Assembly (NCBI RefSeq): GCF_901709675.1
Contig: NC_051092.1
Span: 11,364,491-11,428,490 of the forward strand
Direction: 5' to 3'
Origin: Syngnathus acus
Lineage: Eukaryota > Chordata > Actinopteri > Syngnathiformes > Syngnathidae
Length of the DNA stretch: 64,000 nucleotides
Shown here: piece by piece, positions 35,067 through 45,257 of the stretch
Numbering within the stretch: the stretch's first letter is position 1
How the letters are laid out: each line of letters begins with the position of its first letter
Position numbers and translations under genes: made by a program
Notes under the pieces: generated by a model
Database searches by the model: none
Seen by the model: the letters and a program-made list of their open reading frames with translations, nothing else
Told to the model about the DNA's origin: nothing

Positions 35067-38000
35067 ATGACTCCTATGAGGACTCTGCACCGGCTCAAGC
35101 TGATGAGCTCGCCCAGCCTCAGCGAGCTGGCCAAGAGTGACAAGGGTTCGCCGGAAGACAGAGGCGAGAAGCAGAAGAGGGCTGGAGCCAACGCCACTTG
35201 GAACAGGTACGTCCGGTTAGGGTTTGACCAATTCCTGGGTCACGTATGGCACACTTCCTCGCACAAGTGCCCATCCCTTTCTTTCAAATAGTTAGATAAC
35301 TTTTGTCCAAAGTTGGGTTTGTGTGTCCTTGCAGCATCCACAATGCCGTCATCGCAGTGTTCCAGAAGAAAGGTTTGGCCGACAATGAACTTTACGTTCT
35401 CAACGAAGGCGTCCGGTAGGTTAATATATAAAATGAAATGAATTAAGATGCATAAACTACTATTTAGTTCTACTATTACTGTATGTTTTTACACCGCCAA
35501 AGAATAGTTGGTGGTTTTTTCGGGTGTTAGAACAGATTAATGGCATTTCAATTCATGTCAATGTGTAAAGCTGCTTTCCGATACAAGAACACAATATTGA
35601 ACTCAAAATTCAAAACAACACTGTAAAAAAAAAATACAACTCGGTGTACTTGTAGTTAAGTACAGTAAGCGTACTTTTGTCCCATTTGTGAATTTTTTAA
35701 TTCCCTTTTTTGTTGTTAAAATTCCTCTTCAAATTGTGCCGACTCACCACTTTGTTAACGACGCTTGTTTATGTGCCATGTGTTCACGGCAGATATGTCA
35801 TTATCTTCACACACTCCAGTCGTCTAACGCACATACACCCTCATTACGAAACAGTAAAGTACACACGCACGCCCCCACGAATAAAGAAGAGATGCAATGT
35901 CCCGTTTTTGTAACGTAGCGAAGACAAGTAAACATTTGTTTTGTGCCGGTTGCAAATTGACACGTTTAGCTTCTCATCCTTAAATCACCTAATAAATCAG
36001 GTGTTCTTCCATCAGGCACCTGCTGAAGACCGAGCTGGGTTCCTTCTTCACCGAATACCTTCAGGTAATCCCAGTAGGTCAACTGCATAATCATAATGAA
36101 ATCTTTAGACCAGTGTTTCTGAAACTTTATTGAGCCAAGGTGCGTACCGCCATACGTGAAAATCTGCTGTATAGAGACCAATTGAAAAATATATATTTTT
36201 AATAGTTCTACACAGTGGAAAAATACAATTCTGTATTTGACTCATTTTCTCCAACCACATGTGGATCTCAAACGTAAGGAACAATCACCATGAGATGAAA
36301 TTCTGATCACATCACGGTTCATTACACTTTTTAGTTGAACACAAAGCTATTAGTACATAAATAAATGAACAAATATGTATTTATCATTTTCAGTTGGGAA
36401 TCACTGGCACTTCTACACGTTGGTGGCAGACGTTTTATTTTCTTCTCTCATTTCATGTTGCAGAACCAGCTGCTGACAAAGGGTATGGTCATCCTGAGGG
36501 ACAAAATAAGGTTCTACGAAGGTATGATTTCCTCTAAAAGTGATACACTACTATAATATAGTATAGTTCACGGTTATCTTAATAGCATGTTGTCATAATG
36601 TCACTCTGATGCAACTCGCTCACAAACACATTTTCAGAGTCCAAATAAGGAGCAGGCGTTGTGTGTCATTTCCGTTGCCAACTTGCAGGTCAGAAGTTAC
36701 TGGACTCTTTGGCCGAGACGTGGGACTTCTTCTTCTGCGATGTGCTGTCCATGCTGCAGGCCATTTTCCATCCAGTCCAGGTAGGCCAGCATTTCAAGAC
36801 GATAATCAGCAAGCACAAGAAAATTCTTGCATTTGTTACCTGGGCCTTCAGTGGGGTCTTAATCCACTTCTTAGTACCACCACTATCATCTTGCACAATT
36901 ATAGAAACCATTCAATATTGTACATAAATGCAACCGTGTCACGTGCATCATATAAAGTAGGTCACAATCAACTAATAACAAGACATAAACAATGTCATTC
37001 TGATATATCATACATCATTTTGTCTTCTGAAAGATCTGGGCACATTAGAATGACAAAGCAACACATAAAGCCTGAAATCTGTTTGGACAATAGTGCAAAT
37101 GTGACACTAAACCTTTTTGATTTTTTTTTTTCTTTTTCAAATTCACCACTTTGCTGAGCTTTGTTGCTGTTGTCGCGCACAGGGTAAGGAGCCATCTGTC
37201 CGTCAGCTGGCTCTGCTCCACTTCAGGAGCACGATCGTACTGAGCGTCAAGCTGGAGGACGCCCTGTCCCGGCCCCGGGCGCGGGTGCCGCCCTCCGTAA
37301 CTCAGATGCTGCTCATCCTGCAGGTAACACCGTTCTTGATGACGCTCGTTTTGACAGATGGGATGTGACAACAACATTTGTGACCAAAAAAATTTTATTT
37401 TCCATCCATAGAATGAAATTTTGTGCGAGTTATTGACGAATATCGATTTTATCACTGCAGGGTGTTCATGAGTCACGTGGCGTGAATGAGGATTACTTGA
37501 GGCTGGAGTCGTTGGTCCAGAAGGTGGTCTCACCCTACTTGGGCACTCACGGGCTTTACTCTGGAGACGACATCGAGGACCACTGCTGTGTTCTGGGTGA
37601 GGCCAGTATGTAGTTTGGGAGTATTTAATGGTGATATAAATTGAGGTAAAACAAAAAGTAGTTTGTTTTCAAGAAATTAATTTTATGTTTTGAGGAAAAA
37701 AAAGTCTTTTATATTTGTCAATTATAATTATACTATATGCTCCCATAGAGAAGCGCTTCCAGTGGGGCTGGTCCAAGTCTGCCGAGCATCTATCCAAGAA
37801 CCCGGTGGTCCGATCAAAAAGCTACAACATCCCGCTGCTCCTCACGCCCGTGGCCGAGTATGATGCCGACTGCGGCTCTGTGGGGAGCGGAGGAATCCGT
37901 CGACACTCGGCCTGCGAGATAATCTCTTGCCTGGAGGAGCAGAAGTTGAACTACGCCGAGCTGGCAGCCAGTTCCGAGCTTTCCGGCTCCGCCTCCAACA

Positions 38001-38641
38001 GGCTATGCGTGGGCTCGCAGTTCAAAGGTATGTTTATATGTGTTATGTTACCAGCAGCCAGTCAGAACCAACAAGAATGAAAATCCTGAAAGACGGCTGC
38101 ACCTAAATGTTTTCTTTTTTTTAATACTTCTGGCAACGCCCTCTTTGCACCGTTTTCACATGTCAGTGAGCGGCGGAACAAAAGGCTGCTATTACAAAAA
38201 CCTGGCATTTAAACCAGGGTTATGCCGACTTTTCATATCCACTGTATCACTTGCCATCATGTGTAGAATTACAAAGAATCCTCAAATAGGTAGCTTTTCC
38301 AATGCTCAGAACAAAAATGCTATAATGCCCCCATGACCTGATAAATGTGATTGACAGGCATGATGCAGACAGGAGCCGCCTCCATGGACCTCCCGCTATC
38401 ATCCTCATCCATCCTACACTCGTCGGGGGCTCTGCACGGCACCGAGGCCACCACCACCGTGACCGACCTCGGCAAGGCGGGGTCCTGCTCGCCACTCAGC
38501 GAGTCATCCAGCCCGGAAACCATTATCGGACAAGTCCTCCAGTCGGCGGACTCCGACTCGGACGGGATATTCATCGACTTCCCGCCTCATTCCTCCGAAG
38601 CTCTCCGCTACGGCTGTGAGAGCAGGCAAAGCACAGTGTAG
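35067..38641 (+). CDS. prr5: PRR5 / Protor-1, mTORC2 subunit (nine exons)
   Basis: PRR5 binds Rictor in mTOR complex 2 and modulates SGK1/AKT signalling and PDGFRB expression. Exons: 35067-35206, 35335-35415, 36016-36064, 36464-36521, 36689-36780, 37183-37323, 37461-37596, 37749-38027, 38358-38641, with consistent phase. They total 1260 nt, or 419 aa (human 388). Conserved blocks in order: MRTLHRLKLMSSPSLSELAK, ANATWNSIHNAVIAVF, LLKTELGSFFTEYLQNQLLT, RFYEGQKLLDSLAETWDFFF, GKEPSVRQLALLHFR, GVHESRGVNEDYLRLE, EKRFQWGW, NPVVRSKSYNIPLL, and the C-terminal SADSDSDGIFIDF. The region about 45-230 is the HbrB-like Rictor-binding domain. The in-frame ATG at 35067 precedes the family start (ATG at 35076, MRTL) by three codons; both contexts are weak. 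Confidence 0.93.
36111..36406. mobile_element. Possible hAT-type MITE in a prr5 intron
   Basis: The left end reads CAGTGTTTCTGAAACTTTAT and the right end reads CAGTTGGGAATCACTG. Both resemble the CAGTG...CACTG ends of hAT MITEs that begin with 'cagtgtttc'. The flanking 8-mers do not match, so a target duplication is not visible and the element may be old. Confidence 0.4.
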
Positions 38642-40848
38642 CTGCGAGCACCCACACACGCATGCACACACACACACTTGTGATTATTAATGTTAGTAGA
38701 CTTCAACAAGTACATTTCATTGCTTTGAATCCATCCATCCTCTCCTCCATCCATTGATGCTACTTCCATGAAATAATTTAATTCTCAAACTTAATGGCAT
38801 GAAACAGCAGTGGAGCCCTGTTCATTGATACATTCCAGACAAACAGAAATTCGCAAAGATATTATGGTATCCAATTGCAACTTGTGGCAAAACACGGTAC
38901 TACACGCGCAAAACTCTAAATTCAAGCTTGCCTGTACACCGTAAAAAATCATACCCCCACCTAAAAAAGAACACAGACCTCCACCAAGGTCAAACTCTTA
39001 ACAACTAGTGACCAAAAATCCAATGACTGTTTATTTATATGGTATGTCTACATGTGTAAAAGAAAACAAACAAAAAAGAAACAGTCATCATTTTGCGCAA
39101 AACATTCTCAAGGGATACAGTGTGGGTCAAAAATGCGAAGATGCGTGTGGTCACTGGCCATTGAAAAGCATGCACCTCCAACATTTGTATTTTGTCACCC
39201 GTTTTGCTTGATTGAGAGAGAAAATGTCGAGGTGTTTTACTTTTCTGAAAACCGAGAAAAAATGCATTGAACAAATAAGCAAAATTTAGAAACATACTTT
39301 TGAAAAAGATAGAACAGCAGATGTATGCTTTAACATAAAACACAAAAAAATGAAACAAAAAAGTGCTTGTACATGCTTTTCATAAAAAAAGATACGACTA
39401 TGTGCCTATTAAAACAAAACAAACAACAAAATTGAGATACTTGCCTTAAAGAATAATTACAAAAAAATTAGATGCATGCTAAATCAATTTTGAAGTTTTT
39501 TGAAAGGAAAAAAAAAGCCAGAATCTGGATGTGAGAGAAAAAAAAGGAAAATGCAGATGCATGTTTTTTTTTCAAATTAAGGAACACATGGTTTATAAAT
39601 AGAATACATGTTACAAAATTTGACGAAACGTGCTTGTTTATAACGATGCAGGTTTTTAAACGTGAATTGGAGATATAACAAAGAAGTTTTCAAAAAGAAT
39701 CAAAATAGAGATACCAGTCTCGAGAAAGGCAACACGTTGTTTTTTAAGATTTGTACTCCATTATAAAAGTTAACAAATTTAATACAATGCTTTGGAGAAA
39801 AGCAACTACAGAATATGAGGATGCTTTTTAAAAATTCCCCCAAAATGCCCAAATTGGTAATTCACGCTTTTAAAATCATAATCAAAACGTTTCATGGTGG
39901 TTGCCTACAAAAACCTGCATCATGGTGGTTGCCTACAAAAACCTGAATCAGCACCTTTTTGAGGATCTGTCCAAAACCTTTATACCTTGACACGCCTCCT
40001 TCCAAAGTTTTGCGGAAGTCTTTCTTGTACTTTTCACTAACATTCAAACACCATGGGAGAGAGAATAATTGTCAATGCTGCAGGTGTAGTGTTTTTTAGT
40101 CTGTGTGATGAAATCATTTTGAAATCATTGTTATTACTAGGCAATGGGCATTGTGTTCACAAACAAGTGGCGAGAGGCCTCCTGCATCGTCACGTGTTTT
40201 ACCATTGACTGAAATAATAATAATGAGCGCCTTCATTCCAATGAGGATCACATCATCCTTTTTTTCTGAATGTAAAAAAGGAATGTCATTCAATTAAAAA
40301 AACAAAACAAAAAAATGACTCAAGGGTTTTCCACTCAGTCAAGCATTCCCCTTTTCTACATTTGTACCATTTTGAACATGTGTCGTATGTTATTTTTGCA
40401 TTTGATCAACATTTTATGCTAATGTGGCTAATAGGCTGTTCTAATGTTGCCGCTTGTAGAGGTCCAAAGGGAAAAAGTTGCTTTTTAGATGGTGTTCTTG
40501 GATTTATTGTTGTTGTTGTTTGTTTTTTTTGCTCTGTACAGATGGTAACTTTTTTTAATTGTTTACATTTCAAAAGACAATTGTACTGAATGTTGTCTCA
40601 CACTGTATTTTGCACCTTGTAAATACAAGTGCGTTGTTAGTTTTTCAGATAGCTAAGGGGGAAAATGTTAAGTGGTCATGATATGAATCTTTTAATAATA
40701 AGGGCTTTTTTAAAATTGATCTTTTACAACAAAAAAAAGTTTTACCTCAAGCTTTTTGTACTTTACTTTTTTGGGACAATCTATGGAGTTGTACTTTATA
40801 TTAATTTGTTATACTTGCCTGGTATGAAACAATGTAGATTTGAATAAA
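38642..40848 (+). other. prr5: prr5 3' UTR with poly(A) signal at 40843-40848
   Basis: About 2.2 kb of AT-rich sequence runs from the stop codon to an AATAAA at 40843-40848, followed by GT/T-rich sequence. It contains an exact 28-bp-period tandem duplication at 39892-39947, a CCATCC cluster near 38733 and many A runs. No coding potential is seen. Confidence 0.6.
39892..39947. repeat. 28-bp tandem duplication in the prr5 3' UTR
   Basis: Two copies of a 28-bp unit containing GGTGGTTGCCTACAAAAACC lie side by side and are nearly identical. This suggests a recent duplication. Confidence 0.9.
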
Positions 40849-41249
40849 ATGTTCAAATGTGGGTTATCACATTTGTTTTGGTTTTGTGTTTGTTATATTT
40901 AGTTAATTATTCAATTATTACTTTCATGCTTTCAATTTACTGTTAGTTTTCTGACCTTTTCAATATTTTAAAATTCCATTATTTTATTTAAAAAATATAT
41001 GTATATATGTCTAACAAAATGCAAAATAGGCTACTCAACAGTTAGTACGTATACAAAATTTGTTTCCAGAAAATTGAATCAACACCATAAAATGCAATGC
41101 AATGCTTTTTAAAAAGATAAACTAGATAATGGATATAAAACGTGTTTATAAAGAAAAATTTACAAAAGCAGAAGTTGTTTTTGTTTTTGTTTTTCTTTAA
41201 AATCACAAGTGTTTTCAAATCACTTTTCTTTGATTTGACGACTTTCCGT

Positions 41250-42155
41250 TAGTGATGTGCATTCCAGTTCTTTTAGGTGAACTGAATCTTTAGAATCAGT
41301 TCACGCAAAAGATTCGTTCAAACGAATCGTTCAACGAATTCTGATTGTGTGACGTCATTCGGACACTCTATTAGGTACACCGCCATTTTCAGGTGTACCT
41401 AATCACAGGCCAGTTCATTAGGGAAAAATCATGGTCAAAGCTTCATGGAAAGTGAAAAGTGCCACTCCCGCCCTCACCCCCACTTTCTGATTGGCTGTTT
41501 GATCTGTGACGTCATTCGGACACTATTAGGTACACCGCCATTTTTAGGTGTTCCTAATAACAGGCCAATTCATTAGGGAAAAATCATGGTCAAAGCTTAA
41601 ATGAAAGTGAAAAGTGCCACACCCGCCCTCACCCCCACTTTCTGATTGGCTGTTTGATCTGTGACGTCATTCGGACACTCTATTAGGTACACCGCCATTT
41701 TCAGGTTCGTTCGCGAAGATTCACGAGTGAGTGGCAGACAGCGTTGCTGCTATGCCAGCCGACACACGTTATGCCGACATTGTTTTAATTTTTTATTTGT
41801 TGGATTGTAGTTGATGGTATTATACGTCGAACGATTCGTTTGAACGAATCTTTTAAGTGAACTGATTCTAAAGAGTCAGTTCACCTAAAAGAACTGGAAT
41901 GCACATCACTAGTTCAGTTGGTGAACGGGAAATGCAATTCACGACTCGCTCGTGAACAGGAACTTACGTCCTTTTCTTCTTCGTTTTGTTTTACGGCGAA
42001 GTGGCCTCAGCTTCAATGCGCATTACCGGCACCTACTGGTTGAAGTCATGAACTGAAAAGAGAACGACTCACTTTAGGAAGTGATTCGTTCACTCTCGTT
42101 CACTGAAAGGAAATCCGTTCTTTTGAACGTATCGTTCACTCTCGAGCCAACACTA
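41250..42155. mobile_element. 906-bp non-autonomous hAT-type element with CTTTCCGT target duplication
   Basis: The element begins TAGTGATGTG and ends CCAACACTA. It is flanked by an identical 8-bp word, CTTTCCGT, at 41242-41249 and 42156-42163. An 8-bp duplication and TAGTG/CACTA termini are hAT hallmarks. There is no transposase ORF. An inner inverted repeat of about 55 bp (41250-41304 against 41857-41911) defines a sub-element sharing the left end. Segment 41912-42155 is rich in GTTCACT/GAACG words. The interior contains 2.3 tandem units. Confidence 0.82.
41349..41706. repeat. Tandem array of about 157-bp units inside the hAT element
   Basis: Unit starts (GTGACGTCATTCGG) fall at 41349, 41506 and 41661; the third copy is truncated. 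Each start contains the perfect palindrome TGACGTCA (41350-41357, 41507-41514, 41662-41669), the consensus cAMP-response element. The two complete units also contain ATTGG, an inverted CCAAT box, at 41490-41494 and 41645-41649. They also carry a small hairpin with ATTAGGTACACC arms. Confidence 0.9.
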
Positions 42156-42163
42156 CTTTCCGT

Positions 42164-42342
42164 CGTGTCGACGGAAGTCTCGCGTTATTTAAGTAGCTCG
42201 CAGCTAGCTGCCGTTTTCGGCTGCTCAACACTGTCAAACAAGTTTCTCCCCGACAACGAAACATTGTTGCGTTGTTTCTATTTTTGGTTAGATAAACTTT
42301 TTGCTTTGAGTGCCGACTTCGGCAAATCTCCAGCTGAGTTCG
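42164..42342 (+). promoter_or_regulatory. tmem60: Probable tmem60 promoter and non-coding first exon
   Basis: Immediately right of the hAT target duplication, sequence composition changes to CpG-containing promoter-like DNA. It has CTTCCGTC...GACGGAAG (inverted ETS-type sites, overlapping the duplication) and TCTCGCG. A good donor (TTCG|GTAAGA) at 42342/42343 suggests a 5' UTR exon ending there and splicing to the exon that carries the ATG at 43044. The start site is not resolved. Confidence 0.5.
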
Positions 42343-43043
42343 GTAAGACCTTTTTCGGCGACAAAAGTCAGTGCTAAACTTGTGCTAACGTGCTTTTACA
42401 CTGACAGCGAAAACCCTTTTAACTAAAGTCGTTTTTGTTGTTGTTCGGATTCCAATTTGAGTCGAGTTTTTTGGGTCAGGCCGTTCGACTTTCTTTATCA
42501 AAATAGGCATTGCTTTCTGTGGTTTGGCACCCGCGGATTTGCATATTCACAGAATTTATTTCTCCTTCAGAAAACATGAAATTTCATGTGACACACACAA
42601 CAGTAGACTATTAGAACCGTTCAAATGGTAACAACTGCCATCACATAAAATGCTATCATTAGGATAGATTTTCAAAACGATTTTGTGGAGCATATTTCGA
42701 TGAAATTATATTAAAATGACCAATAAAATATGCCAGAATGATGTAGTATATAGTATAAATGTATGTAGTATAAACTCAATTTTCCCTTTGTTCAAATCTC
42801 AATTCCAATACAGTTGGTATAACTTCAATTAAAACACAATACAATGAATGATTTGCAAATCCTCTTCAACCTGTATTTGATCGTATAGACGACACAGACA
42901 AGATATTTCATGGTCAAACTCATTAAACTTGTTTTTTGTTCATATTGGGTCATGTTAGTACTGAATCAGCTATAACATTTTTGTTGTTGTTGAACACAAG
43001 TATCTGTTCCTGTACACTGGCGGCGGACGGCTGCGGCACGTCG

Positions 43044-43448
43044 ATGAAGATGTCCCTGGTGCAGCGAGTGTTCCTGTCGTGGATTTTTAGTCTCATCTTC
43101 CTCATCATGCTGGTCCTCAAGCTGGACGCTAAGTTGCACTGGAACTGGTTCCTCATTTTCCTCCCCGTGTGGACACTGGACACCATACTCGTCCTCTTAT
43201 TGATGGTCAATCTGGTCGGTCGGTGCAAGGCCAATGCGGAGCAGCGCGAAGGCGACCCTGGTGCGGCCCGCCGGCTGTGGTACCTGGCGGCCATGGGGCT
43301 CAAGGTGGCCTTCTGCCTGAGCTTGTGCACCCGCCTGGAGAGGCTGACTGACGTGTGGCTCAGTGTGGTATGTGTGCCCCTCTGGGTCCTCCTGGGGGGC
43401 GCCCTGGTGGAGCTGGGACGCAGTGTCTTCCGTCCACGCAGGAACTGA
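43044..43448 (+). CDS. tmem60: Transmembrane protein 60
   Basis: The product is a small multi-pass membrane protein of unknown molecular function, 134 aa (human 133), in one coding exon. It starts MKMSLVQRVFLSWIFSLIF and continues with LMLVLK-type helix 1, the conserved WNWFLIFLPVWTLDT, the GRCK loop, LWYLAAMGLKVAFCLSLC, and a final helix with PLWVLLGGALVELG. Four hydrophobic helices are evident at about residues 8-27, 33-58, 79-97 and 105-126. The ATG was chosen to match the family start (MRMSLAQR in human). The acceptor for this exon lies between about 42958 and 43043 and was not fixed. The gene converges with rsbn1l, as in mammals. Confidence 0.95.
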   Translation: MKMSLVQRVFLSWIFSLIFLIMLVLKLDAKLHWNWFLIFLPVWTLDTILVLLLMVNLVGRCKANAEQREGDPGAARRLWYLAAMGLKVAFCLSLCTRLERLTDVWLSVVCVPLWVLLGGALVELGRSVFRPRRN

Positions 43449-43596
43449 ACTCAAGCATTCTCCTTGCATGCATTTTTCATTTCTTTTCTTACCATTGATG
43501 ACTCCAACAGACTGATTTTTTTTTTTTTTATACTAAGCTTCAATTTTCTTATTTAAATGCTTATACTCTATGGTCACAATGGTTAGAAATATTTTG

Positions 43597-43602
43597 AATA
43601 AA
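43597..43602 (+). terminator. tmem60: tmem60 poly(A) signal
   Basis: AATAAA lies 149 bp after the stop and is followed by a GTGTGTGG downstream element, a typical cleavage context. Confidence 0.75.
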
Positions 43603-44160
43603 GACCCGTGTGTGGTGATTTGTTGGAAGAACACTGAGCACTTTGCAGAGCACGACTAGGACTGTATTGCAGCTGTTTCTTTTTATGCATGTCATTAGCA
43701 AAGTCTACACTAATGAGATTTCCATATAAAGGAGGAAAAGCAGTTTGAATATTTGGAGCTGTCATATTTATTAATTAGCAATACACATGTGTGATGTAGT
43801 AGGGCTGCACCTAAAACAGGCTAGATTGGCACCCTTGAGGACCAGACCAGACTTGGTGACACTTGGTGTACACACATTCTTGTATGTTGGCTTTTGTATT
43901 TGTGTGAATGCACTGGAAACCATAATCTTGTTAAACAAGTGAGGTACAAAGAAGAATCACTGAATTCAATGTTTAAACTGCGAATGTTGCGATAGCTTAG
44001 TTTTTTTTAAATGCAGTCGATTTTTTTCCTCCTAACCATTTTGGTCCACTTTTTATGTATGTGCATTATCTCTCTGAAAATGCAAAATTTACACTTAATA
44101 CAGCAGTTGAGAGAACCAAGATGGCAAATATTGATCAGCGACATCAATGTTTTTGAACCA

Positions 44161-45177
44161 TTTATTGAGGTTCCAATCAGTATATAAATCACACTACCAA
44201 GTCTTATCTTAGGAAATAAAATGTATTTACACTTAAAAAAAGAACAACGTTGTTCATGTACGTTGGCCTCAAATAAAAACAAGACAGTTAAATGATATAA
44301 ATAAGTTCTATGGAAAATAAAACTCGTCTTACAAAAAAATATATGCAATTTCTGTATACATTTCCTCAAGTGGATGCTGATAACATCTATTTATGCTGTA
44401 CACTTTTTGGTACATACAGAATAATTTACAGCTCGGTGTTGGTTTGGAAGTCTTGTCTGAAGAAAAAAAAAAACGCATCACCCTTTGGGTGCTTGAAACT
44501 GAGAACATTTAAAAACGGCAAAAGTGATTCAGTAGCTCATTATAATGTAGCCATTTCATTTTGGTGTGTGTATGTGTGAGAGAGAGAGCGAGAGAGGTCG
44601 CTTAGAAATGAATGGGTTTTGTACCATCTGTAGGACCTATTAAAAAAAGAGAAAAAAGAAAGTAGTGAGCAGGCACTGACAAACGCCAGCATACATTCTC
44701 TAACATAAAATGCAAGGCGAGAGACACTTAGCTCACATTCGTCTTCTCCTGTTTGAATATGTTGGAGTGGATCTTGCTTGTGTAAAAGCCACAAAAGGTT
44801 TGGCCTATATTGAAGTAAAACTTAAGAGACGAAATGCACCAGGTGGAAAACTGTTCTAAGTTCCGCTACATTTGGCATAACTTGCTGCTACGGAACAAGG
44901 AATTTAATGGCAAAATTCCCAACAGTTTCCAAGGATGTCTACTTTCGTGCCTTTCTGTGACTATCAGTCTTGGGAAGAGGCGACTGAACTTCATCAGCAG
45001 GTTGCAACAGAGACTGGAGGAGTCACAGAAAGGCATACGAGTGGGAAATCCTTCAAAATGTTCACGGATCAAATATGTCATATTCAACATGAGTTCACTT
45101 GGCTCAAGTTAAATTGACCTAGTTTGAAAGTCCCAGTGCATTTTAGGTTCGCGTCGAAAATCTGTTTTCTGAGTGGA

Positions 45178-45218
<41 letters not shown>

Positions 45219-45257
45219 GTGTGTGTGCGCGTGTAATAGTAACCAAACGGCTGACAT
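44161..45257 (-). other. rsbn1l: rsbn1l 3' UTR
   Basis: The minus-strand 3' UTR runs from the stop at 45258 down to an AATAAA (plus TTTATT at 44161-44166). It includes a (GT)n tract at 45180-45235 and a GA-rich patch at 44577-44597. The remaining 43603-44160 is the spacer to tmem60, with nothing recognisable in it. Confidence 0.5.
45180..45235. repeat. (GT)n microsatellite
   Basis: Interrupted GT repeats sit just downstream of the rsbn1l stop codon, in its 3' UTR. Confidence 0.9.

Noticed and set aside
42081-42377. 98-aa ORF across the hAT right end and the tmem60 5' exon
   Set aside because: It reads through the transposon boundary and a good splice donor; a chance open frame rather than a tmem60 N-terminal extension.
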